Of a stretch of DNA of 64,000 nucleotides, positions 23,239 through 31,533 are shown piece by piece. The notes under the pieces were generated by a model. The model ran no database searches, was not told the DNA's origin, and saw nothing but the letters and a program-made list of their open reading frames with translations. How positions within the stretch are numbered: position 1 is the first letter of the stretch; each line of letters starts with the position of its first letter. The DNA is from Slackia faecicanis (GTDB lineage Bacteria > Actinomycetota > Coriobacteriia > Coriobacteriales > Eggerthellaceae), in contig NZ_QICB01000006.1 in assembly GCF_003725295.1 (NCBI RefSeq), positions 1 through 64,000 on the forward strand, in the 5' to 3' direction. The position numbers and the translations under genes are program-made.

Positions 23239-24561
23239 CTATTTCTCATCTTCCTCGGACGCATCGACGCTGACCCAGAACTCGACCTGGCCGATACGAC
23301 GCGCATCCATCGAACGGACCACGAAGCGCACGCTGACGTTTTCTTCGGTATACACCGTCTCATCGCCCGCATCGGGAATACGGTCGAACGATTCGAGCAG
23401 CAGGCCGCCGAGGGTTTCGTACTCGGTGAAGCCGTCGGGATCAAGGCCTACGGTTTCGGCGAAATCGTCGATAGCACAGGCGCCGGTGGTGAGGTAGTGG
23501 CCCTCGGAGACCTTCGTCAGAGTCTCGTTGTTGCTGTGCACGTACTCGTCATCGTAATCGCCGATGATCTCTTCGAAGATATCGCCCATCGTGACCACGC
23601 CGGACGTGCCGCCGTGCTCATCGACCACGATCGCGATCTTGGTCTTTTCCTTCTTAAGCAGCTGGAGAAGCTTGACCACAGGCATGCTTTCGGGCGCGGC
23701 GACAATACGGCGGATGCGGATGTCGGCCATCGTGGCGTCGTCATCGAGGTTGTAGAGGTCCTTGATATGCACGAAGCCGACGATATCGTCCTTATCCTTG
23801 CGATACACAGGGAAGCGCGTGAACTTATGCTCTTCGACCACGCGCAGGTTTTCCTCGAGCGTATCTTCGAGGCCGAGGCAGACCATGTCGGGACGCGGGG
23901 TCATGATGGCCTCGACGTCTTTGTCGGCGATGTCGAAGATGTTGTCGACGAATTCGTTCTGCTCGGAATCGATCAGGCCGTTCTCGGTGCTTTCGTCGAT
24001 CAGCAGGCGAATCTCCTCTTCGGTGTATACGTCGTGCTCGTCGGCGGGATCGTGGCCCATGAGCTTCACCACGCCGTTGGTGATGCTATTGAACAGCCAC
24101 ATGATCGGATACGTCAGACGATAGAACCACACGAGCGGGGTTGCCGTGAACAGCGCGTAGCGCTCGGTGCTGAAGATCGCGAGCGATTTGGGAATGAGCT
24201 CGCCCACCACGATATGCAGCGCAGTGACCAAGCAGAAGCCGATCGCCACCGACACGGCGAAGTTGACGCTTTCGGGCACGCCGAGCATTTCGAACAGCGG
24301 ATGGAACAAGGCCGACACGGCGGGCTCGCCCAACCAGCCAAGCGCGAGCGAAGCAAGCGTGATGCCGAGCTGGCAGGCAGAAAGATAGGCGTTGACGTTG
24401 TTTGCGATCAACTGGGCGTATTTGGAGCCCGGGCGCCCCTCTTCGACGAGCATGTCGATCTGGGACTTTCGTACACGGACCAGCGAGAACTCGGCCACGA
24501 CGAAAAACGCGTTCATCAGAAGGAAGAAAACGACAAGAAGCAGACTTAGCCCAACAGGCAT
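23239..24561 (-). CDS. CNNM/CorC (HlyC) family transporter
   Basis: This 440-aa protein has the standard architecture: an N-terminal DUF21/CNNM membrane domain (about 1-195, three to four helices, starting LSLLLVVFFLLMNAFFVVAEF), two CBS motifs (about 210-335; IMTPRPDMVCL and IAIVVDEHGGTSGVVTMGD) and a C-terminal CorC_HlyC transport-associated domain ending in an acidic tail. Family members are implicated in Mg2+ or Co2+ efflux, with CBS domains sensing nucleotides. The historical hemolysin label should not be taken literally. The ATG is preceded by AAAGGAGAG. Its 5' leader has two hairpins and, further out, a tandem repeat, so cis-regulation is likely. Confidence 0.93.
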   Translation of the reverse strand: MPVGLSLLLVVFFLLMNAFFVVAEFSLVRVRKSQIDMLVEEGRPGSKYAQLIANNVNAYLSACQLGITLASLALGWLGEPAVSALFHPLFEMLGVPESVNFAVSVAIGFCLVTALHIVVGELIPKSLAIFSTERYALFTATPLVWFYRLTYPIMWLFNSITNGVVKLMGHDPADEHDVYTEEEIRLLIDESTENGLIDSEQNEFVDNIFDIADKDVEAIMTPRPDMVCLGLEDTLEENLRVVEEHKFTRFPVYRKDKDDIVGFVHIKDLYNLDDDATMADIRIRRIVAAPESMPVVKLLQLLKKEKTKIAIVVDEHGGTSGVVTMGDIFEEIIGDYDDEYVHSNNETLTKVSEGHYLTTGACAIDDFAETVGLDPDGFTEYETLGGLLLESFDRIPDAGDETVYTEENVSVRFVVRSMDARRIGQVEFWVSVDASEEDEK

Positions 24562-24603
24562 AGGTGAGACTCTCTCCTTTCAGGACGGTTACAAGGGTCT
24601 CGT

Positions 24604-24652
24604 CGGAACCCGCCCCATGCGGGGTCCGGAACGGCTTGAGCAGCCGTTTTTC
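24604..24652. promoter_or_regulatory. two-hairpin leader upstream of the CNNM-family gene
   Basis: One hairpin has arms at about 24605-24614 and 24619-24628. A second has arms 24630-24636 and 24642-24648 and is followed by TTTTT on the plus strand. Read on the minus strand they form consecutive stems in the 5' leader of the CNNM-family gene. No known metal riboswitch consensus was recognised. The second stem could also act as a plus-strand terminator, although no plus-strand gene precedes it. Confidence 0.4.
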
Positions 24653-24725
24653 AATACCTGCAAATGATACCTGAACAGTAGCCCCTCTAGCATCGGGAAT
24701 GCATGCTGGCGCAATCCGTCACCAA

Positions 24726-24769
24726 TCGGATACATGTTGAAACATATTCGGATACATGTTGAAACATAT
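24726..24769. repeat. perfect 22-bp tandem repeat with internal dyad
   Basis: The unit TCGGATACATGTTGAAACAT plus AT occurs twice with no gap (24726-24747, 24748-24769). Each unit contains ATGTT-GA-AACAT, an inverted repeat. The 22-base period places both dyads on one helix face. The element is about 165 bases upstream of the CNNM-family start and about 20 bases past the stop of the TRIC-type gene, so an operator for the former is the likeliest reading. Confidence 0.7.
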
Positions 24770-24789
24770 GGGCGAAACGCGAGAGGCGC

Positions 24790-25662
24790 TCAGCGCATGT
24801 ATTTCAGCGTGTCCGCGGAATCGAGCGCGCTGCGCCGCTTCTCGTCGGAATGACCGGTGGGCTTCTCTTCGTACAGGGCGCCGTCATCGCGCTCGACCCT
24901 CCTGCCGCGCATGCGGCGGCGGCGTTCTTTCTTGCCGCCGCCCAGAAACAGCGCGCGCACCACGCAGGCGAGCCACTTGAACGGGCGCGAGACGTATCGC
25001 GTCAAATCCACCGGATCGTCGCCCGTGCGCCAGTCGAAATACACGCTGGCATAACGAAGCACCAGCACGGTAAGCACACAAAGGGCCGCCGCTGCCGCAG
25101 GGTCGACGCCGAGTTCGACGAAGAACACGTACGCGAACGATCCGCCGAGCGCCGCGACCGCATAATAATTGCTCGATTTGAAAATACCGGGAACTTCGCC
25201 GACGAACGAATCGCGGATAGCGCCGCCGCCGACGCCGACGATGGCCCCCAAGACGACCGACATCACCACGCCGCTTCCGCAATCGAACGCCTTGCTCGCG
25301 CCCGCGACGGCATACAGCGCGACCGAAAGCGTGTCGCACAGAAAAATAAGCGAGGGCAGGTGACGGAAGATCCCCCGAAAATAGAACACGAAGAAGCAGA
25401 GTCCGACGCATAGCAAGAACAGGTACGGGTGCGACATGAAATACACGCCCTCGTCTTGCAAAAGGAAGTCGCGCAGAATGCCTCCGCCATAGGCGGTAAG
25501 CAGGCCGCACACCGTGGTTCCCACGATGTCGAGCTTGCGGTCGCAGGCGAACATCGCGCCTGTGACCACGCCCACCACGACGGCGAAGTAATCGATGAAG
25601 GCAGGCACCACGCCGCCCGAAGCGGTGATGCGCTCGGCGAACCATACGAAGATTTCGTCCAA
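24790..25662 (-). CDS. TRIC-type (UPF0126) membrane channel protein
   Basis: This 290-aa protein carries the duplicated UPF0126/TRIC fold. Two similar halves contain the pore glycine motifs TAYGGGILRDFLL (first half) and GVGGGAIRDSFVGEVP (second half), with about seven hydrophobic helices in residues 15-205. Bacterial TRIC homologues are homotrimeric monovalent-cation channels. It carries an unusually long hydrophilic C-terminal extension (about 225-290) rich in Arg, Lys, Glu and Asp, including KKERRRRMRGRR, which is longer than the typical family tail of a few residues. The function of the tail is unknown. Confidence 0.88.
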   Translation of the reverse strand: MDEIFVWFAERITASGGVVPAFIDYFAVVVGVVTGAMFACDRKLDIVGTTVCGLLTAYGGGILRDFLLQDEGVYFMSHPYLFLLCVGLCFFVFYFRGIFRHLPSLIFLCDTLSVALYAVAGASKAFDCGSGVVMSVVLGAIVGVGGGAIRDSFVGEVPGIFKSSNYYAVAALGGSFAYVFFVELGVDPAAAAALCVLTVLVLRYASVYFDWRTGDDPVDLTRYVSRPFKWLACVVRALFLGGGKKERRRRMRGRRVERDDGALYEEKPTGHSDEKRRSALDSADTLKYMR

Positions 25663-25990
25663 CTTTTCCGCCCTTCACGAGCACGAACGAACCAGTGGCC
25701 CGCATGGCCGGACCACAGCGGCATCTTAGCACGCGACGGGCCCCGCGAGCCCGGCGTCCGGCTCGCGGCCGATACGGCGAAAGCCCGAAGAAGGAAGAAC
25801 AGGGGGAAAGCACGAGAAGTGCCCCGCAGGGTGCTCCTCGCAGGACACTCCTACGCGACGAGCGCGAACCGAACACCACGAACCTCACGCGACAAACGAC
25901 CGCCCTCTTCCTGACGAGCGAAGCCGACCGCCTTATCACCGAAGCGAACCGCCCAGCACAAGCCCCGAATCGCAAAGCGACCCCGATTCC
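25663..25990. other. intergenic region without a recognised gene
   Basis: No coding sequence is supported. A GC-rich hairpin (GCGAGCC pairing with GGCTCGC, about 25747-25768) lies in the middle and may end the HxlR transcript, but it has no T-tract on the minus strand. The sequence next to 25662 should hold the promoter of the TRIC-type gene. Confidence 0.4.
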
Positions 25991-26356
25991 TTACCGACTC
26001 CCCGAATCACCGCGGCCGCAAGAAGAATCGACGGCCACGGCATCGTTCATGTGCCGCGTGCCCCAATCGCATAAAGACTGCAGCACGGGCATGAGGCTCA
26101 AACCCCTTTCAGAAAGCGAATACTCCACCTTCGGAGGCACCTGGGGGTACTCGCAGCGCACCACAAGCCCGTCGGCCTCGAGCTCTTTGAGCTGCTTGCT
26201 CAACATCTTGTGCGTGACCGAGCCCAGCAGCCGCTTAAGCTCCCCGTAACGAAGCACCTCCCGCTTCCAGAGCCAAAACAGGATATGCATCTTCCATTTG
26301 CCGTCGATCAGGGAAAAGGCATAGGCGAACGGTGCGATATCGACGATCTTGTCCAA
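25991..26356 (-). CDS. HxlR-family transcriptional regulator
   Basis: This is a regulator of 121 aa counted from a TTG start at 26356, chosen because AAAAAGGAG lies 6 bases upstream; the longer frame reads through the ribosome site. The HxlR winged helix is clear: GKWKMHILFWLW, LRYGELKRLLGSVTHKMLSK, LKELEADGLV and VPPKVEYSLSERG. HxlR proteins are dimeric one-component regulators, often responding to electrophiles, quinones or redox stress. It is divergent from a flavin reductase-like gene, with a dyad just upstream of its own start, a typical arrangement for autoregulation and control of the neighbour. It lacks the conserved N-terminal cysteine of redox-sensing members in the portion translated. 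Confidence 0.92.
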   Translation of the reverse strand: MDKIVDIAPFAYAFSLIDGKWKMHILFWLWKREVLRYGELKRLLGSVTHKMLSKQLKELEADGLVVRCEYPQVPPKVEYSLSERGLSLMPVLQSLCDWGTRHMNDAVAVDSSCGRGDSGSR

Positions 26357-26371
26357 TGCGCTCTCCTTTTT

Positions 26372-26384
26372 GATAGTGCCTATC
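26372..26384. promoter_or_regulatory. operator candidate between HxlR and flavin reductase genes
   Basis: GATAG-TGC-CTATC is a perfect 5-bp dyad with a 3-base spacer, immediately upstream of the HxlR ribosome-binding site in the divergent region. It is a plausible HxlR dimer site. Confidence 0.5.
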
Positions 26385-26466
26385 TTTTTTGTGCGTTCTT
26401 GCCTGGCGTGAGCACAAGGCAGAGTATAAGCCCCGCACAACAATCGAGAAACGAAAGGCCACTGTC

Positions 26467-27024
26467 ATGAAACGAGAAATCGAACTTTGGGACCACGCAG
26501 GAACCATCTTGAAAGCGCTCGAAAAAGGCGCGCTTTTGACCACGCGCTCGAACGGCGAAACGAACACCATGACCATCTCATGGGGCGCCATCGGCATAGA
26601 ATGGGGAGCGCCGATCTTCACCGCTTACATCAGGGAAAACCGCCACACGAAGAAGCTTCTCGACGAAAACCCCGCATTCACGGTCAATATCCCGCTCGAC
26701 AGCGCCCACAGGAAAGCCCTCGGATTCTGCGGAACGAAATCAGGTCGAGACATCGATAAGATTTCCGCATGCGGCCTCACGCCGATCGAGCCGAGCGTCG
26801 TCGACGTTCCCGCAATTCAGGAATTCCCCCTCACGCTGGAATGCAAGGTCGTCTACAAACAGGCCCAAGACCCCCAAGCCGTTTCCGAAAAGAACGCGGA
26901 GAAATTCTATCCGCAGGACGTCGCAAGCAAATATCACGGTGCGAACCGCGACTATCACACGGCCTACTACGGCGAAATCGTGTCTGCCTACATCATCGAA
27001 GACGACGAAGAATCGCACTCGTAG
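26467..27024 (+). CDS. flavin reductase-like domain protein (flavoredoxin type)
   Basis: This 185-aa protein belongs to the FMN-binding split-barrel flavin reductase-like family (flavoredoxin). Characteristic blocks are NTMTISWGAIGIEWGAPI, the FTAYIRENRHTKKLLDEN segment and FTVNIPL. The fold binds FMN and carries electrons or reduces flavin in the cytoplasm; the partner is unknown. The ATG at 26467 is chosen because GAAAGG lies upstream and the N-terminal fold begins there. The divergent HxlR gene suggests induction by a reactive or redox-active compound. It is convergent with the MFS gene; bases 27025-27150 hold no gene and no clear terminator. Confidence 0.88.
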   Translation: MKREIELWDHAGTILKALEKGALLTTRSNGETNTMTISWGAIGIEWGAPIFTAYIRENRHTKKLLDENPAFTVNIPLDSAHRKALGFCGTKSGRDIDKISACGLTPIEPSVVDVPAIQEFPLTLECKVVYKQAQDPQAVSEKNAEKFYPQDVASKYHGANRDYHTAYYGEIVSAYIIEDDEESHS

Positions 27025-27150
27025 GAAATCCAGCCTGCGCGCCATCGGTGCGCGCCGCACGAAAGCACGCCGAAACGGGCTGCGGATCGGTCGAGGTCGA
27101 AACGAGCTGCAGGCCGGCCGAAACCGGACCGACCCGCAACAACGCGACAG

Positions 27151-28443
27151 TTATTCGCCAGACGGTTCATCAAGCGCGCGCACGCTTTTCGGCAGATAGA
27201 GCGCGATTCCGATAATCGTGCAGACGATACCGTCGATCACGAAGAACGGCGCCACGCCGATGGCTTCGGCCGCAACGCCGCCGATGGCGATGCCGATCGG
27301 AGACGCCAGACCCATGGCGGCCGTGACGAAGCCGAGCGCGCGACCCATCTTCTCTTCGGGCACGTTGCGCTGGACGAGCGTGACCGTAGGTCCGTTGAAC
27401 CAGGCGCACACCATGCCCATGAGCACGCACAACACCGCGAACACCCAAAACATCGAAGGCGCCAGCAGACCCGACGCGGCCGCCAGCACGCCGAACGCCA
27501 CGCACGACACACCCAACAGCAGCGCCAGGCGCTTGCCGCCGCCCCACGCCATGATGATGAGCGACCCGACGAACAAGCCGCCCGCAAACGTCGCCTCGGC
27601 CACGGCCGCCATGAAGCCGTCGCCGCCGAAGTGGTCATAGGTCATGAGCGGATAGAGCGAGCCCATCGGCCCGAAGCTCACCATGCCGAGCGTGATCAGC
27701 ACGATCAGCAGGAACAAACCGCGGTTCGCGCGCAGGGCATCCCAGCCCTCCTTCATCTCGACCAGGGGATGGCGCTTCTCGCAGGCGGCCGCCTCTTCAT
27801 GAACGGAAGGAATGTGCGCCTTGACCAGCGCAAGGCAGGCCAGCGCAGCGCCGACGAAATCGAGGAACATGACCGCGTAAAAGCCGATACCTTCGTAGAG
27901 CATGATGCCAAGCGCGGGCGACACGATGCCCGCCACGCTCATGAGCATCATGTCGAGCGTGTTGATGCGCAAAAGGTGCTTCTCGGGCACGAGCATAGGC
28001 ATGGCCGCCATCATGGCCGGCCCGTGGAACGCCTGACCGACGCTGCGCGCGACCACCATGAACATGATGGCCGCGATGCTCACATCGCCCAACAGAATGA
28101 ACAGGCCGAGCGCAAGCGACACCAGCCCCACCGCCATGTCGGCCGCGATGATGACCGCCTTGCGGTTGTAGCGGTCGGCGACGACTCCTCCGTAAGGCGA
28201 CAGAATGCCCTGGGGCAGATAAGCGCAGATGCTCATGGCCGACAGCAGAATGGCGCTACCCGTGGTCTCGGTGACGTACCACACGGCGGCGAAGCTCGCC
28301 GCGTAGCTCGTGAACATAGAGACAGCTTGGCCGGCCCAAATAAAAGCGATGATTGCAAGCCAGTTTTTGGAAAGAGGGCGGCCGGACGCGCTCAAGCGCG
28401 ACTCGGCGGAATTATCCGGAAGCGGACGGGAGGAAAATCCCAT
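27151..28443 (-). CDS. MFS drug efflux transporter (macrolide-efflux type)
   Basis: This membrane protein of 430 aa is a major facilitator of the MefA/DHA3 type. The family motif A region is visible as GVVADRYNRKAVII between helices 2 and 3, and about twelve hydrophobic segments are present. The ATG at 28443 follows AAGGAGAA by 5 bases; the longer frame has no start signal. MefA-like proteins export macrolides or other amphipathic compounds with protons, but the substrate is not predictable and the protein could equally export a metabolite. It is downstream of, and on the same strand as, the TsaB-RimI-TsaD gene, but 280 bases separate them, so it is probably independently transcribed. Confidence 0.88.
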   Translation of the reverse strand: MGFSSRPLPDNSAESRLSASGRPLSKNWLAIIAFIWAGQAVSMFTSYAASFAAVWYVTETTGSAILLSAMSICAYLPQGILSPYGGVVADRYNRKAVIIAADMAVGLVSLALGLFILLGDVSIAAIMFMVVARSVGQAFHGPAMMAAMPMLVPEKHLLRINTLDMMLMSVAGIVSPALGIMLYEGIGFYAVMFLDFVGAALACLALVKAHIPSVHEEAAACEKRHPLVEMKEGWDALRANRGLFLLIVLITLGMVSFGPMGSLYPLMTYDHFGGDGFMAAVAEATFAGGLFVGSLIIMAWGGGKRLALLLGVSCVAFGVLAAASGLLAPSMFWVFAVLCVLMGMVCAWFNGPTVTLVQRNVPEEKMGRALGFVTAAMGLASPIGIAIGGVAAEAIGVAPFFVIDGIVCTIIGIALYLPKSVRALDEPSGE

Positions 28444-28724
28444 AGAAGTTCTCCTTATGTCGAAAGAATGCAGGTATGCAGAAATCACGGCTGAAAAGCC
28501 GCGTGATGCAGAACGCGCGGAATAGACGACGATGTCGCAACGCACGCGATCCGTATAAGAGGTTATTTCCTACAGGAAATACGGCTGCACCTACATAAAA
28601 GTCCTTCCGACGTGGAGAAAATGACGGCCCGCTACGAAATAGCAGGCCGCAAAAGTCTATCACATACGCCGCCGCGCCTTCCAGTAGCGGACGGCTCGTT
28701 TCGCGGAATGAGAAGCCGATGAAG

Positions 28725-31115
28725 TTAATACGCCTCGTCAAGCGGAGCATGGGCCTTCACGTCAAGCGACCAATCGGCGAATTTGCCCTGTTTATAGCGG
28801 TCGTGCGCCACAAGCGCAATCATGGCCGCCTGGTCGCCGCAGGCCGAAAGGGGCGGCATCGAAAGGCGAACGCCGCGCTTCTTGCAAGCCTTCTCGTACG
28901 CCGCGCGCAGGCCGGGATTGGCGGACACGCCGCCGCCCACGCAGAATTCGCGCGCGCCCGTCTCGTCAAGCGCCGCCATGGCCTTTTTCACCTGCACGTC
29001 CACCACGGCTTGCTGGAAGCTCGCCGCGATGTTCGGCATGTCGAGTTCGCGGCCCGCCTGCTGCTCTTTCTGTATATAAGTAGTCACCGCGGTCTTGAGG
29101 CCTGACAGGCTGAAGCGCAAATCGCCCGAATGCATGAGCGCGCGCGGGAAATCGATCGCCTTCGGGTCGCCCTTAGCCGCCAGCTTGCTGATGATGGGAC
29201 CGCCGGGATATCCAAGGCCGAGCGCCTTGGCCACCTTGTCGAAGGCCTCGCCCACCGCATCGTCGATCGTCGACCCCATGGTGACGTAGTCGCCCCAGTC
29301 GCGCACGTGCACGAGCATGGTGTGGCCGCCCGACACGAGCGACACGACCATGGGCGGCTGGATGTCGGGCGTGGCGATCTTGTTCGCATACAGATGGCCC
29401 TCGAGATGGTTCACCGCGATCAGCGGCAGATCGGCTCCCCATGCGGCTCCCTTGGCGAAAGCCACGCCCACCACGAGCGCGCCCACCAGGCCGGGCGCGT
29501 ACGTCACCGCGACGGCATCGAGGTCGCGCCAACGCAGGCCGCGAACGCCGAGGCTGCGCGCGGCAGACTCGAGGCATTCGTCGCACACGCCGCAGATGGC
29601 TTCGATATGCTTGCGGCTGGCGATTTCAGGAACCACGCCTCCGAAACGCGAATGGAAATCGATCTGCGAAGCAACCACATCGGACAGAAGCGCGCCCGTG
29701 CCGTCGACTATCGAAGCGGCGGTCTCGTCGCACGAGCTTTCGATGGCAAGGATCAGCGGATGCGATGCGGTCTCGCACGCATCGGTGCCGCCCGCCACGT
29801 CGTCGACATGCAGGCGCATGCCCGCCACGTCGCGGCGCGCCTCGGGCAAAGGACCGCTCATGATCGTCGCGTCTTCGCGGTCGCTGTAGTAATGCGGACG
29901 CGTGCCGATGTTAGCCAGGCCCATACGCTCGTAGAACGTCTGGGCGCCGGCGTTGGACGCACGCACCTCGAGCGACATCTCCGTCGCCCCCAGATTGCGC
30001 GCATCGGATGCCACCAAAGCGATCAACTCGGCGGCGATGCCGCGGCGGCGATATGCAGGATCGGTCGCGATCTTGAGGATCTGCACCTGGCCGTCAACAA
30101 CCCAACCGCCGCAATAGCCCACCAGCACAGGACCATCGAAGGCGGCCCACCAGGTGCGATCCTTGCGAGGAAGTTCGTCGGCCACAAGCGACGCCTTCCA
30201 GGCGTCGCTTCCCATGGTCATCTGCTCCAAACGTGCCACATCGGCTGCGTGGGCCGCATCAAGCGGACGGTAGTCGATCGGGGCGGCGTCCTGCGAGCCC
30301 TCGAACAGCTGCACGCCGGTGCGCAGGTTCTTGCCGCCGTCTTCTTTCGCCAGGCGGATACGCTCGTTTTCCTCGGCATCGGAAAGACGGGTGTACACGG
30401 GCAGCAGCGTTGCGGGGTCGGCGCCCAGGCGCTCGGCCAAAAGCAGGCCGCGTCCGCTGACGGCCCACAGGGATTCGTCGGCAACGGCACCCAAAGGCTC
30501 GAAGATATCGGCGTATTTCACCAGGCCATCGCCCAAAACAGCATCGAAGCGGCATGCATCGGCGCTCTCGCCGAGAGCCTGCAGAGCCCCGGCCGCCCAC
30601 GCAGGGGCATCGACCGCTTTGACCACGGCATCGGCAGTCAGGCGCGAAACGCCCGCCTCTGCGATGTCGAACAGCACGGGATAGACCTCTTTGCGCATGG
30701 CGTCGGCGGCGACCAGCACGCGACCGCGCAGGCCCTGCGCCCATGCGTTCCATGCGACGGCATCGAGCGTGGACACGCCGAACAGCGGCACCTCCAACGC
30801 GGATGCGGCGCCCTTCGCGGTAGCCATGCAGATGCGCACGCCCGTGAAGCTTCCAGGACCGCGGCCGCACACCACGGCGGCAATCATGTCCTTCGAAACG
30901 CCCGCCTCGTCCAACACGTCATCGACCAAGGAAAGCAGCACGGTGTTGCTGGCACGATGGGCTTCGACCTCGCGCACGGCTGCGATGTCGGACAGGGCGC
31001 ACGGCCGCCTCAATGTCGCCACGTCGTCGCGCGACGCCGCATCGATGCGGCCGAGACCGACGGCCACCACCTCGTTGGCCGTATCGAACGCCAGGATATA
31101 TGCATGTTCAGCCAT
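28725..31115 (-). CDS. TsaB-RimI-TsaD tripartite fusion (t6A synthesis and N-acetyltransferase)
   Basis: One 796-aa chain joins three normally separate proteins. Residues about 1-250 are TsaB (LAFDTANEVVAVGL, GRGPGSFTGVRICMATAKG). Residues about 270-425 are a RimI-type GNAT acetyltransferase (ILKIATDPAYRRRGIAAELI, SNAGAQTFYERMGL). Residues 453-796 are TsaD (ILAIESSCDETAASI, YAPGLVGAL, metal-binding NHLEGHLYA, SGGHTMLV, VGGGVSANPGLR). TsaB and TsaD form the core complex that, with TsaE and TsaC, makes N6-threonylcarbamoyladenosine at position 37 of ANN-decoding tRNAs. RimI acetylates ribosomal protein S18. The start at 31115 has GGAGGG 8 bases upstream; the longer frame is rejected. No frameshift or stop interrupts the joins, so the fusion is real. 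Confidence 0.93.
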   Translation of the reverse strand: MAEHAYILAFDTANEVVAVGLGRIDAASRDDVATLRRPCALSDIAAVREVEAHRASNTVLLSLVDDVLDEAGVSKDMIAAVVCGRGPGSFTGVRICMATAKGAASALEVPLFGVSTLDAVAWNAWAQGLRGRVLVAADAMRKEVYPVLFDIAEAGVSRLTADAVVKAVDAPAWAAGALQALGESADACRFDAVLGDGLVKYADIFEPLGAVADESLWAVSGRGLLLAERLGADPATLLPVYTRLSDAEENERIRLAKEDGGKNLRTGVQLFEGSQDAAPIDYRPLDAAHAADVARLEQMTMGSDAWKASLVADELPRKDRTWWAAFDGPVLVGYCGGWVVDGQVQILKIATDPAYRRRGIAAELIALVASDARNLGATEMSLEVRASNAGAQTFYERMGLANIGTRPHYYSDREDATIMSGPLPEARRDVAGMRLHVDDVAGGTDACETASHPLILAIESSCDETAASIVDGTGALLSDVVASQIDFHSRFGGVVPEIASRKHIEAICGVCDECLESAARSLGVRGLRWRDLDAVAVTYAPGLVGALVVGVAFAKGAAWGADLPLIAVNHLEGHLYANKIATPDIQPPMVVSLVSGGHTMLVHVRDWGDYVTMGSTIDDAVGEAFDKVAKALGLGYPGGPIISKLAAKGDPKAIDFPRALMHSGDLRFSLSGLKTAVTTYIQKEQQAGRELDMPNIAASFQQAVVDVQVKKAMAALDETGAREFCVGGGVSANPGLRAAYEKACKKRGVRLSMPPLSACGDQAAMIALVAHDRYKQGKFADWSLDVKAHAPLDEAY

Positions 31116-31459
31116 CGCCGAAACCCTCCGAATTCTTCGAACGCGCCGTCTATCGCGAAAGCGCAGCACACCGCGGCTTCGTGGCACCAGGGCCTGGATG
31201 CGGCGGCTGCGCGGCAAGACGGTAAACAAAAGACCGGCGGGCGCTGCGGCTTCGCTGCGCGCCGGGCCGGTCGAAACGATACGGATTTTACAACGCCCCT
31301 CGCGCGCGAACGCGTCAATCGACGTGATTGCGCACATAATCAAGAACTTCCAGCGCTGGTGCCGGGTTGTTCTTTCAAATGCCCCACCCTCGTCGAAAGC
31401 GGAGCCGAGGGGCCGGAATCCGTTCGGGACGAAGCGCAACGAGGGCATCCTTTACACGA
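31116..31459. other. intergenic region, no gene recognised
   Basis: No coding sequence is supported. The minus strand should carry the promoter of the TsaB-RimI-TsaD gene; a TTGACG hexamer is visible near 31315, but the nearest AT-rich -10 candidate is spaced about 22 bases away, so no promoter is called. Confidence 0.4.
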
Positions 31460-31491
31460 ACGGGCGCCGGCTGCGACACGCCGGCGCCCGT
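31460..31491 (-). terminator. hairpin downstream of bioY
   Basis: A perfect 12-bp GC-rich stem (31460-31471 with 31480-31491) lies about 40 bases after the bioY stop. It is followed on the minus strand by TCGTGT rather than a T-tract. Confidence 0.65.
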
Positions 31492-31533
31492 CCTCGCGTT
31501 TGCACGCATATATACAGTTAGTCCTTTCGGCCC

